Below, piece after piece: positions 50,001 to 58,987 of a stretch of 64,000 nucleotides of DNA. The stretch spans positions 20,246,735 through 20,310,734 of the forward strand of contig CALNVZ010003433.1 of assembly GCA_940671915.1 (NCBI GenBank), in the 5' to 3' direction. A program made the translations under genes and the position numbers. The stretch is from Paracentrotus lividus. Its lineage: Eukaryota; Echinodermata; Echinoidea; Camarodonta; Echinidae. The notes below the pieces were generated by a model. That model did no database searches and was not told where the DNA came from. It saw nothing but the letters and a program-made list of their open reading frames with translations. How positions within the stretch are numbered: position 1 is the first letter of the stretch; every line of letters starts with the position of its first letter.

Positions 50001-53000
50001 TATCTTTATCAATTGCTTCCATTTTTCTCCAATTGCCCGAAATTGCCTCTTGCCAATTAGATAGGATACCAAATATAAAAGTACCTTAATCACATTGATT
50101 AAACTTTGCCAAAAAACCCTGAATAAATGCTTTCATTTTCTCTCTAATTGCAGTTTCATTGCCAGAATTCGCCTCTTGCCAAAAGGAAACATTCATATAA
50201 ATATACATGTATCCACTATAAAAACTGCAACTGAAAAATTCCAGCGTCATGTGATTGTAATAAAGGTCTTTATCAAATGTAAACATATCAATGGGGATGT
50301 ACGCTTTTCCTTGTATTCTAACAATTCTGATTTTATTACTTTTGATACGTTAACAGGCTTGCACATATCAAAGTCTAAGCGTGTGGATGATTCTTGCAAA
50401 ATTCATTGTAATTAATATGAAGAAATTCAGAATAGGTTTTTCAACAGGTCATAGAACAAGGTTAACTTGTTCATTTTTATAGTTTTGTCGATTTCATGAT
50501 ATCAAATGTTTATTTGAATTTCTTTCTTATTACTCACCTATACTGTATATTTTCTAACAAACCATTGATATAGATTTATTAGGTGGTCTGTCTGTGACAG
50601 ATCACCTCTTAATTTCGTCAGAATTTTCTTTTTTATTCTTTATTTTTATAGTCAACATTTTGTCCGCACGATATCTCAAAATCAACCTAGTCAATTTCAA
50701 TGAATTTCATGTCAGTTATGTATGTCACTCTGTAAACGTGCAGCGAAACTTTTCAAGGTCATCAAGGTCACGTGACGTCATCCAGACGCCATTTTGTAAA
50801 ATCACATTAACAATCATAACTTCAACATTAATAATCATAAATCAATTATATTTAGTACACATAAATTTCACATGATCTTTGACCTTACCATACCATCAAA
50901 AGTCACCTAAAGGTCATAACGTGCGCGTACGCGTACGTCAAAATTTCAAAATGCCCCAAATCACCTAGTATCAAGTTTGCATACGTTTCAGGTCATTTCC
51001 AGCATTTCAAATATTTGCGCGCGCACAGGCATGAGCGCGCGTTTTCACGCGTAACGCCCTTATGCAACATAGAATCGCCATTTCTTTTATGTATATGCAC
51101 TGATAATATAATTCTCAGTAATTTGATTACCTTTGATTCGCTTTTCTATCGACTTAAAATGAGGGAATGAGCGTCATCAAAGTTTGCAGCACGCGGCACG
51201 CGCGCACTCTCACTATAGGCCAAATATGGGAAAAAACATGCCTATTGAATTCGCTCTAGCTCGAAAAATAGTCCACGAACCCCCAATTTTCTTTCCAATG
51301 GCGATGTAAAGTATAAATAGAGAAAAATTTCATGTTGAACGTAACCAGTAAAAAACATTATGACGTCATCAAAAATGGCATCAGAAACTCAAAATTTCAT
51401 TTTTCTTTTAATTACGTCATAAAATTTATGCAATTTGATTCAACTCTGTAAATATTGGTCGATTTTCGCCCAAATTTCAATATGTTGTAGCTGAGATATA
51501 CGCTTTCTGGTACGTGACCTTTATTTTTCATTTAGACAAATGCATCATTGTCAAAAATGGCAATATAATGAAGAGCATGTCATTTTTGCTCATTTTGCTG
51601 CGCAATCTCTATATTACGAAGCACTTTTGGTTGAAACATAAAACTGCAAGCCACCTGAAATGACCATTCCCTCCGTCATTTCTGCTTCATTTTCTCTGAA
51701 ATTTTGATAGGTTGTAGGCAAGGAAATTCTCTTAAACATACTATATGTTTTTTTCAAATAGATCTCGGAATCATGACTTATATAACTTGCGCGTACTTGA
51801 AATGTTTTTGCCGTTTGGAATTTTTGTTTTACGTGTAATCCTTCATAGGGTATATTTTAGCTCAATCGGTAAGGCGTCTGACTCGTAATCAAAAGACGTG
51901 GCTCACGTGGGTTCGAGTCCGGTGTGTCTAATATATATATTTTTTTCATGTGAATGTCTTCCTCGGTCGATTTCAACACACAAACAATAGCCAATAATGT
52001 ATAAAATAAATTTTACTTTTTATATTAGTCAAAATGCAATTTTTAGTAGTTTATGTACACAACCCTATTGAGGATAACTATTGCTTTGTACTGAGCGCAT
52101 TATATCACATCAGTGCATTTCCTCTTTGTTTCATCTTTTCTATACCATCTTTTACGTATTTCTTTGATTCTATTATCTATCTCATTATCATGTAAATAAA
52201 TATCCAATAATATCAATCAATATCATACAACCCTATTGCAAATTTGACATAATTATATGAACGTGTACTGAAGCTATACTGCAACAGCCCTATTTCTGGT
52301 CGGTTTTCGCCAGTTTCGAGTATGTTGTAGCTGACAAATTCCTATCGTTAATGTGCTGATCAGACTGAAAGACAGACCACCTAATTCGTCCCCATGACGA
52401 ATTAAAATTCTAGTTATTTATTTACACTTGTATGTTTGCATGTAAAAACGACCCATCAAGAAATCAATGATGCTGGAGTTTTGTTTCAGTTTATATACTT
52501 GGCTAAATTGGACATGGATGTTTCCTTTTAGCAAGAGGAAAATTTTGGCAGTAATCATTTATTTCTTTAGTTTTGAATCACAGGGTTACAGGATATGATT
52601 TTTTTTATTTTTTTTAAATGGCATACACATGTATGTTTCCATCTATTAACATAATATTACCAAACCATGATTTTCTAACCGCTTTATTTTCTACACATGA
52701 CTTTTGATCTAATTCCTGTATGTTGAAAATATATGATACTATGATATACACTATACTTTAAACAAAATTAATGTGTTCTAAAATTAATTCACTGAGAGAT
52801 ATTCAGAATGTTTAAATTAAATTTGGTTATTGTAAAAAGTTGCCAATCTAAGGTTTATGCTACCTTTTTCTTGTAATCCCTGACAAAAATGCCAAAGTGG
52901 TTTCACTAACAAAATAGACACGTATACAGAATAGTACTTATGCTATTTTATACTTTCCGCTTATATATTATATTGGTAATGTAATTCAAGGCTCTCAATC

Positions 53001-56000
53001 AAAAGTTATTTGTGGGCAATTGTCAAAAACCAGCTAATATGGTCTATTAACGTGAGTGCACGACATTTGGACTGATAGAAGGGCGTCGCTATGCCTGTAT
53101 ATTGCGATTATACAGGTAAGTATGTGTATAATTGAGTGAGTAGAAGGTGGACATATAGTTCTAAAAGTAAATTACTTGTGAGATTCGCAAAAGTTTACAT
53201 TGTCTGGAAATTATGTATTTAAAAAAGTGTGTGAGTGACAACGACAGAAAAAGACATGGGTTTTGACCATCATGTGTTTATGGTTGGATTTGTGCCAAGT
53301 AGATCTCTAAGGATATTTCCATTGGTATATGTATATCAGTAGTGTACCTCTCTGACATTTATTGTGTTTATCATCATTCCCTCTCTGTGGAAAATGGTCC
53401 ACCTCTATGTGTCGTGAGTGACACGCATCCAAAATGTGAGTGACACGACCAGTGCCTTAAATCAACATTGAAGTAATAACTAAATCAATTACTATATATA
53501 ATGCCATGTTAGAAAGTAGTACATGAAAATATTATAAGCAAAAAAAATCTGACAAAAGTGAATTGTATTAAGAATAAGAGGCATTAAAGCACCATACATG
53601 TGTCCCACTAGTGCAAATCCTGTTTGCTCAATTATTCAGCGTAAGAAACTGGATCACATAATGTTTGAATTTAAATATGTTTGTATTGTAAAGAAGCCTT
53701 TGTGTTGGTTTCAGATCTAATTTGCATTTGCAAAGGCACAGTCACATCATAATATTTCAGCTATGTCCCACTTAGTCTGAATATGACCATATGTCATTCT
53801 GTAAAAATACTTCTTTTCTGCTTCTATTGCCGTTATCTACCAGTATAGTATCACAACCTTTCTATCGCAATCCTCTCTGTTCTAGTATAGTATCTTATGA
53901 GTTCTAGAGTGACTTCCCACTCCATTCGGCTATTAATTCTGGTAAATTGCCAATTGGTCTAACCACTTTGACTAATGCATGTTTGGTCTCATCCCAAAGT
54001 TCTAATTCCATTTTGTCTACAACCACTTTGGTTTTATTCCAAATGGTCTATTCCATTTTGTCTACAACCACTTCGGTTTTATTCCAAATGGTTTAATTCC
54101 ATTTTGTCTAGAAGTATCCACTTTGGTCTCATGCCAAATGGTCTATTTCCATTTTGTCTACAACCAGTTGGTCTAATTGCCATTTGGTTTTTACTGCCAT
54201 TTGTCTATTTACCATTTTGTCTAATTCCCATTTCGTCAATGTCCATTTTGTCTAGTATTCACTTGGTCTATCACCACTGGTCACTTCCTGTAACAAACTC
54301 GTAATAGACCAGTATATCATTTTGGTATTATACGAAAAAGCAATTAGACCAAAAGGTAATTAGACGAATTGGCAATTTGACCAAGTGATAATTAGACATG
54401 TATGTATTACACCAAATGGAAATTAGACCAAATGTTTAGTAGAAGAAATGGGTTCAGCCCTTGACGTAATAGACAATCAGAGAACTGGACCAATTGCTCA
54501 TAGACCAAGTGGATATAAACCTTAATTCTTACCAGTTGAAAAATGTCTGCACTGCCCTTTCCCAGATCCTCCATCTGCTGAGCTCCAAACGGACCAACGT
54601 TAGACTTGATGCCTCCAGTTCTATGGCGATGAGCATGAGGCCAAATAAGAGAGATCCTTGCTTTGAGAGTTTTGTGAGGCCACGTCGCCCCCGCTAGACT
54701 CCTCATAGTCAATGGAGATTATCGGTAGAGTAACAGCACCTGTATTGCAATAGAAATGTAGTTTAAAAGTAGGCTACATGTGCCAGTAATTTTCATAAAT
54801 TGCTTATCAACTTTAGCCACATCTATGCACATAATGGGCATCTACAATTGCCATCCAATAATTCAGAAATTTGTGTATATCATGAATCGGCTTATCTGTA
54901 ACAATATTTTTTTTAATGTGCTGATCATGTACCGTTACACATTGCAGCAGATCTATATAAAAATATTCCTTTTGCAGAACCAACATAAGCCTATATATTC
55001 ACTTTCCACATGACTGCACAAAGGCATCATAAGCGAGGTTGCATATACTTCAACAACTTAGGCTTCTTATGATTGGTATCCTAGTATTAGAGTTTTCTTC
55101 TCTTATAAGTTTATCCTTCAATTGCTTTAGTCAACCATATATAGCCAGTGACCTTAAGCATTAGATGGAGCTTATGTTTCTATTCATGAGATAATGCTGA
55201 TCAGATTACCATGGATCTGGTGATTTATGTATGAAATGAAAATTAATTCCATTTACTTCATGGTTTATTTCTATGTTCCCTGAATTTTCTGTTTTCAAAT
55301 TTTCAAATTGTACACTACAGAAACTGCTATTTTGTAAGACAAGAGGTCTACCATAGCCAGCTTTAGCCTGTAGCTATATATTACCATTAATTTTATACGG
55401 TTGCATCTCGCAGGTTAATATCTACACCTTTCAACAGCTAGTGGGTCATAGGGCAGAAATTCTTCATCACTTATATGCAAAAATCTTGTCTTTCTCATCT
55501 TTTTGTCCACAGGGGTCATTAAAGTATTCTTAGTATTTCATCTTGTGTAGTGCACGAAAAATAAATCTATTTAGAAAGATGTCTCAGTTATCCAAAATTA
55601 GAATTTGGCTCTTAAAAATACTACTTGATGGGGTGTATAAACATGGAACATTAGTTGTTGTTTTGTGTTGTTTTGTTGTTTTTTTTTGTTTGTTTGTAGT
55701 TTTTTTTAAGACACTAGTTTAAATACTTACCAACAAATAGATAAGCAGACTGCCTAGATAGTGTTGTATTTTCCTGGGATCGAGTCAGCAATCCAACCTC
55801 CAAATATGGGACAAAATACGAAGTTCCTGAGAAGGCTGCTAAATTACAGCTGCCGTGGCACTCGTATACCGAGCTCTAGTGCAAAATATCACAAGGTTAC
55901 CTATGATACTGTAGTACGTGAGACGTTCACATGATTCACAGAAGAGGATGCAAAGCACGACTCTTGCTCGCCCACTGCGGAGAAGAAGCTGACTGGTTCT

Positions 56001-56060
56001 GGGGTGCGCTCGGAGTGCTTTTTCAGAGTTGTCTTCGACTTCATCCATTTGGGAACCCAT
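34814..56060 (-). CDS. SLC15A4: Proton-coupled oligopeptide/histidine transporter, SLC15A4 (PHT1)-like, spliced
   Basis: Spliced gene of eight coding exons on the minus strand: 56060-55731, 54739-54533, 47479-47310, 45866-45643, 44431-44245, 43644-43444, 41493-41362 and 35082-34814. The product is about 575 residues, the usual length of PHT1. POT-family landmarks are clear: an ESCERLTYYSIIGNLVIF-like first membrane segment, the GGWIADSIPGKYNTI signature, GGIKSNVGPFGAQQ, FYWFINVG, a hydrophilic cytoplasmic loop, RVIPVFIPIIIYW, SVFAQIPQYTLIGASEVF and GLEFAYSQAP. Family members move di/tripeptides and, for PHT1, histidine with protons, usually across endolysosomal membranes. The C-terminal tail contains a TETLLP stretch resembling an acidic dileucine sorting motif, which fits. 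Exons 3-8 join in perfect phase. Exons 1-2 contain small frame breaks. SLC15A3 is the alternative family assignment. Confidence 0.88.
35083..35934. other. Intronic stretch of the last transporter intron
   Basis: No exon or element with clear ends. A GC-richer patch at about 35500-35680 repeats GCATG-type words (catgcgtgcca, cgtgccat) and has no recognisable coding content. Confidence 0.4.
35935..37630 (+). pseudogene. DUF6589-like/PHD-finger gene fragment, tandem copy 1
   Basis: First of three tandem units, each starting agagcctatactctttcaac. An upstream block (about 36104-36345) encodes LFGDGLSCDRARDSQNA and an EWHKHGPLLE end. A downstream block (about 36625-37438) encodes SSRDVGTLSYIKNKFR, LSTEAYVV, a PHD-type Cys/His cluster (36942-37092), and ARYDAIRENDGDCMISHWQF through NRTVNTIGGAGQNISMDLA. 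The order resembles the DUF6589 domain of large animal gene families. Breaks: TAA in the VPCK-DGK region, a TGA in place of the Trp in the PHD finger (near 37013), and the TGA after QAAQN shared by all copies. It lies inside the last transporter intron on the opposite strand. Confidence 0.65.
37631..39335 (+). pseudogene. DUF6589-like/PHD-finger gene fragment, tandem copy 2
   Basis: Second unit (1705 bp) with the same layout. It has the longest intact frame, 156 codons at 38356-38826, covering SSRDVGT-equivalent sequence through the whole PHD cluster: CxxC, then C, C, H, C and a final CSTEC. Lesions: a TGA replaces the CGA arginine after DGLSC (near 37940), and the shared TGA after QAAQN ends the frame at 38826. 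The reading frame resumes directly after that stop with the same protein as in copy 1. The 3' end is the same non-coding stretch as in copy 1 (about 39176-39335). Confidence 0.65.
39336..41100 (+). pseudogene. DUF6589-like gene fragment, tandem copy 3, PHD finger deleted
   Basis: Third unit. In it cagcacttgg runs straight into cataaatatgg at about 40308-40320. This removes the stretch that encodes the PHD cluster in copies 1 and 2 (about 440 bases of unit sequence upstream and downstream are otherwise kept). It alone continues past the point where copies 1 and 2 end (about 40735), adding a further DUF6589-like tail of roughly 90 residues (KEFKQAVKSCGGNITPGIIK and following) with stops. It has a short duplication near 40640 (cagatgaacagatga) and carries the shared TGA after the AQN codons near 40390. 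Confidence 0.6.
41362..41493 (-). CDS. SLC15A4: Transporter coding exon 7
   Basis: Acceptor ATTGCAG, donor CTCAG before GTACAG. It encodes GLEFAYSQAPDSMQGVVMGL and a following membrane segment (TTGLGSYLGSLLVVIVNA), strongly matching the POT family. Split codons on both sides are in phase. Confidence 0.92.
41677..42439. mobile_element. TIR element with four about 159-bp internal repeats and GGAC-rich end
   Basis: TATGCCTCCGCCA on the left is inverted on the right (TGGCGGAGGCATA). Inside, a unit of about 159 bases recurs four times. Each copy has TTGACCTTTGACCT (about 41757, 41919, 42077, 42235) and a TTCTTGAGATATTGCGATAACGA-like stretch. The right end has GGACGGACGTAC repeats. No transposase frame. 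It lies in transporter intron 6. Confidence 0.8.
43444..43644 (-). CDS. SLC15A4: Transporter coding exon 6
   Basis: Acceptor CTCTTAG, donor TTACAG before GTACAT. It encodes a membrane segment (GMIFASGSMILAAIVEISRK), a short loop, and SVFAQIPQYTLIGASEVFTS, the conserved penultimate POT signature. In phase with exons 5 and 7. Confidence 0.92.
44245..44431 (-). CDS. SLC15A4: Transporter coding exon 5
   Basis: Acceptor TTTGCACAG, donor GAATAG before GTAAGT. It encodes STYVLQGERMRLEYG, a membrane segment (PVAALNLFNVIIILILIPI) and DRFIYPCLENHGLKLSMLKRIG. This matches the equivalent stretch of PHT transporters. The 5' part of this exon is repeated three more times immediately upstream. Confidence 0.9.
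44382..44903 (-). repeat. Four-copy tandem array of the 5' part of exon 5
   Basis: The words ccatactccagcctcatcc start at 44382, 44530, 44678 and 44824, a period of 146-148 bases. Each copy has the intronic acceptor (CATTTGCACAG) plus the first 35-40 codons of exon 5 (YVLQGERMRLEYG...LNLFNVI). The three upstream copies lack the rest of the exon and a donor, so they cannot be complete alternative exons. Codon-level differences from the true exon include Gly for Lys and Ile for Val in the FT(I/V)PVAAL region. Confidence 0.9.
45643..45866 (-). CDS. SLC15A4: Transporter coding exon 4
   Basis: Acceptor CATATAG, donor ATCCAG before GTAAAG. It encodes the large hydrophilic loop with a Cys-rich patch (SKCRCRHPHLEGED), then DVDDVKSLGRVIPVFIPIIIYW, the start of a membrane segment. 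It joins exon 3 to give KPPEGS and exon 5 at IQ/MSS. Confidence 0.92.
45942..46364. mobile_element. hAT-like non-autonomous element, copy 1
   Basis: It starts GGTAAATTGCCCTTTGGTCT and ends CCAAGTGGATATAAACT, which inverted reads as a related TIR. Subterminal TTGGTCTA-type words face inward on the left and their inverse on the right. The flanks gaataagg and gaatatgg match at 7 of 8 positions, an 8-bp target duplication as in hAT elements. It is in transporter intron 3, 75 bp upstream (on the minus strand) of exon 4. Confidence 0.75.
47310..47479 (-). CDS. SLC15A4: Transporter coding exon 3
   Basis: Acceptor AAATCAAG, donor CCGAAG before GTAATG. It encodes FYWFINVGSGIAYSAVVYVQ, QQEVGFDVGFTIPAVSILLS and the end of a membrane segment leading to LMKPPEG, all matching the family. 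It begins in the middle of the Trp codon of the NWFYW-type motif. Confidence 0.92.
47480..50580. other. Intron 2 sequence without recognised feature
   Basis: An AT-rich palindromic TTAATTAATT patch lies at about 48520-48560, and a T homopolymer followed by G at about 49826-49861. No exon supported. Confidence 0.5.
50581..52413. mobile_element. Helentron-like (Helitron2-type) non-autonomous element
   Basis: AGGTGGTCTGTCT at the left end is repeated inverted at 52370-52382, not at the right terminus. After it comes a perfect hairpin (AATTCGTC - CCCAT - GACGAATT), then AAAATTCTAG. The flank is T before and T after, fitting insertion between two T's. An asymmetric inverted repeat plus terminal hairpin ending in CTAG is the layout of Helentron/Helitron2 ends. 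No Rep/helicase frame was found. It lies in transporter intron 2. Confidence 0.55.
51848..51930 (+). ncRNA. tRNA-like sequence with intact A and B boxes
   Basis: The A box TTAGCTCAATCGGTAAGGCG and B box GGTTCGAGTCC are well preserved, with an anticodon-like CTCGTAA loop between them and a perfect ACGTG-GCT-CACGT stem where a long variable arm would be. The acceptor and T stems pair poorly. It is more likely a tRNA-derived sequence carried inside the surrounding element than a working tRNA. Confidence 0.5.
53040..53789. mobile_element. TA-flanked TIR element, copy B
   Basis: It is homologous over its whole length to 17467-18228 but reversed. TA flanks both ends (53038-53039, 53790-53791). It includes the GTGAGTGACACGAC words and the GACATGGGTTTTGACCATCA region of copy A. 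It lies in transporter intron 2. Confidence 0.85.
53941..54521. mobile_element. hAT-like non-autonomous element, copy 2
   Basis: The ends are GGTAAATTGCCAATTGGTCT and, inverted, GGTTTATATCCACTTGGTCT. A perfect 8-bp duplication ttaattct flanks them (53933-53940 and 54522-54529). The left half carries many TTGGTCTA/TTTGTCTA words and the right half their inverse (TAGACCAA), so the element can fold. Same family as 45942-46364. Confidence 0.85.
54533..54739 (-). CDS. SLC15A4: Transporter coding exon 2, with frame breaks
   Basis: Acceptor AATACAG, donor CAACTG before GTAAGA. In shifting frames it encodes an AVTLPIISIDYE stretch, GLTKLSKQGSLLFGLMLIAI and GGIKSNVGPFGAQQ...GKGSADIF, clearly a conserved POT segment. 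The frame is lost at a G run (near 54690), at ATAGAACTGG (near 54625) and at a T run (near 54540). All are one- or two-base length changes. Confidence 0.85.
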
Positions 56061-56081
56061 CTCAGCTCATAAAGACCATTT
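55731..56081 (-). CDS. SLC15A4: Transporter coding exon 1 with start codon, with frame breaks
   Basis: Acceptor AAATTTCAG at 56082, then 21 untranslated bases and ATG at 56060. The frame is intact through an acidic N-terminus, RARVVLCILFCESCERLTYY and NLVIF. After that it breaks three times, at ATTTAGCA, at CCCATATTTGG and at ACTATCTAGGC. The pieces AAFSGTSYFVP, FGGWIADSIPGKYNTI and LGSLLIYLL lie in different frames. The donor is GTTG before GTAAGT. The N-terminus has no signal peptide, as usual for this family. Confidence 0.85.
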
Positions 56082-57406
56082 CTGAAATTTGAAGGAAATA
56101 AAGATGAATTTTAGTTAAGTTAAGGAAGTAAAATATAACTCAAATGTATGAGATACAGTGTAAAGGGAGGAAGTAAAATGGTTCTGGGGAGGGGGCAGCC
56201 AATTTAAGGGAAACAATATATTGTACCGGTACATACAACAGAACAGGAACAACATACATACATGTTTTTGTAGAATACTTTCTAAAGGAAAAGGGCCAGA
56301 GAATAACAATAGGGATTTAAAGACTTCAATTAAAAGAGGGGCTCAAGACTACAATTATAGACTAGAATTATAAAGAAAGAGGAAAAACAAATAACAGGCC
56401 TGTGGCACTAAACAAAATAAATAGGAGAAAAGAGTATAGACCTACTAAAATGAAAAAGATACTACAAAGTAATTAAAAAAATGTACATAGCATTTTTCAA
56501 TGATTTTTAGTTGATAATTGTTCAAATCTGCTGTGTACAGGCAATTGAATATCAAGGCAAGATAGTGATATTGATCATTTCTGCTACCCAGACGACTAAA
56601 AAGCAAACAAGGTGCCAAGCTTGGTTGGTCAGCCGGGTGCACAGAGGAGAAGACTGGTTGGCATTGCCACTGGCGAAGTGTAGCTAGCCGGTGTTTTTTC
56701 TTGTCTTTGTGCATTTGTCTTCTTTCATTTTTGAAATGAATAAGATGTCTTCTGTAATACTATTCATACCTGTTGAGTAAGTAAGATTACAGTCTAGCTA
56801 CTCAATGCGAGGCCTGATGGGGTTATTCTGCAAGAGACAGCGGGTAGGCCTAGCTTAGGCTACACTACAGGCAATTTGACGAATTTAGATCTAACTTGAA
56901 TCTAGTCCAATTACGACTCATTTCTGGTAATGCATTAAGATAGCGCTAGAGCCGTTAGCGTGGCTTTCAATATCATGAATCCAATTATACACAATGTCGA
57001 TAATTATATATGTCTTCTTCTAGACTAACTATGGACAGCTCGCACATCGAAATACCTACAAGTTCGTTTTTACAGAGCTAGAGAACAATGCATTATTGTT
57101 GGGCGCTCTGATAGCTATCGCGTGGAGCTCCGCCTCCTGGTTGCGATGACTGAAGTGCGTTGACCGTAACTGAACAACGCGATTCAGCTGTTCCGATAAA
57201 GACGCTTTTGTCTTGCGCGCTGTCAATCATAACGAAAGTGGACCATTTCACAAGAAAAACTGCAAGACTCGACTTCAAAAAACGTGTAGGGCAAAGCCAC
57301 TCTTGAATACTTTTTAGAATAAAGAGAGAAATATAAAAAGGAACTTCAACAATCCACTGTTGGACTTCGACCAACATTTGAAACGTATAAAGAAATGAGG
57401 ACTTAC

Positions 57407-57520
57407 CAAAAAATAATGAGAATCGCTAAATTTTATCGTGACTATTGTTCATTGGAAGGCACAATGGTAGTGTATTTCATATGCTAACGTGATCATTCGA
57501 GCGTCGTGCATAAACTATGG
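57407..57520 (-). promoter_or_regulatory. Probable 5' non-coding first exon and promoter side of the transporter gene
   Basis: A strong donor (TTTTTTG before GTAAGT) ends at 57407 on the minus strand, 1.3 kb upstream of the exon carrying the ATG, which has its own acceptor. The 5' end of this exon is not defined; the upper bound given is a guess. No TATA box was identified. Confidence 0.4.
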
Positions 57521-57725
57521 CATAAACATTTCTACGTGCTCCGTCGCCGAAGACGGGAACTGGTCAGTCGAACGTTACAGTTCTAAGTTAACTGAATCTA
57601 ACTTGGACTAATCATGAAACACTAAATTATAAGTAATCATCACATTTTACAGTATGAGTAAGTTAGGCCTACAAAATTAATGGCTGCCTGGCCTTGACTC
57701 CTTTATCATGTCACCTCCACTCCAC

Positions 57726-57947
57726 TTAAAATTCCCCATCAGAAGATTCAGGAGGAAACTCAATCCAAGATCCCTTCCTCCAACTCCGAGGGGCCGGGGA
57801 AGTCCCACACATAGACACAGGCCTGTCCAGCTTACAGCTCGCCCCGCCCGCCTTACTCGGGCGGCGTCGCTGACCATCCGGAGCCGGTGCCGCTGGTTCA
57901 TCCTCGGACAAATTTTTTTTCAAAAACATCCAAGTTGTGTTATTCAT
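57726..57947 (-). other. GC-rich open island, possible unidentified exon
   Basis: GC and CpG content jump here relative to the surroundings. The minus strand is open for 73 codons, with a plausible coding composition and the C-terminus SWIEFPPESSDGEF then TAA. No family recognised, no clear acceptor, and no conserved domain. It could be a terminal exon, a CpG island of the two divergent promoters, or both. Confidence 0.35.
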
Positions 57948-58987
57948 GTAAACATTATTCTAAAATATAATGTCAACGTGCAAGCTGTTCTTAATGACAA
58001 AAAACAAGGGAATTTTAACCTTACCAAGCGGTGAAAAAAAGGAAAAGCAATCTGTCAAGTTCAGTTCCGCGCAGCTGCAGCTCCTTGCTCTGATCTGATC
58101 ACGATCGCAATAACATTATGACTTGATTGAGCTGAGCTCCGTGACAAAAATTAGTCTAATAAAAGAAGTCTCCCTAAATATCAAGAAAAGTATCAATGCA
58201 CACAATATTAAATCAAAGTATTTTTTGCTCAAATATGATAAATTTCGTAATCATAACTCTTTAATCTCTCTTTTTTGTAGGGTGCAATCAAAAACCTAGT
58301 TTTCAATGCAAAAAACCTTTGTTTACTAATAAATTACATGGGGAAAATTCTAGAATTGAGACTAACCAACGTAAATAAAGAGTCACATGCATTTTATGTG
58401 ATCGATAAACAAATTAAACAGCGCTAGTCGACGTGACAGGCGCAGGCGTCTTTGTCTATGTCAATGCTGCAAGTGAATTGAAGCCTGAAGTGAAGGAGCA
58501 TTGCCATATTATTGGTAATAATTGTATTTGTTTTAATTTTGTTTCCGGCCTATTAAACTATTCTGTCAAGCGTGGGAATACTTCATAGGTGACTCCTGAG
58601 CTGATATCTGTGAGAAGAAGATAGATCTACCGTAGATGGAAGATGCCTTTATTTTAAGATGAAACTGAAAGTAGAAACAGTGAAAGAAAATATGACTTGG
58701 CTAGCATAGGCCAGGGGCCTATGTCTGAGGAAATTGAGTGATGTTGCTCTTCAAGAGAGACTGATATTATGGCCCTTTTCACTTGCTGTGATGTATTTAT
58801 TGATTGGTAATGGTGGGTCTGTAGTAAGACTATAAGTCTAGAGGTCAAGATCTCTTCTCATAGCTGCATCTCAAATCAATGGACATCTTAATTCTAAAAT
58901 GACATGTGAGCTGTTGAGAAAAGTGAGTGATGCTGCTCTTGAGTCTTGTGAAGAAAGATCAAAAGCCCTGTTCACATGCAGCATATC

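Noticed and set aside
57093..57377. 94-codon minus frame next to the probable 5' exon of the transporter
   Set aside because: No recognisable domain, and it lies in the presumed first intron just downstream of the donor at 57407.
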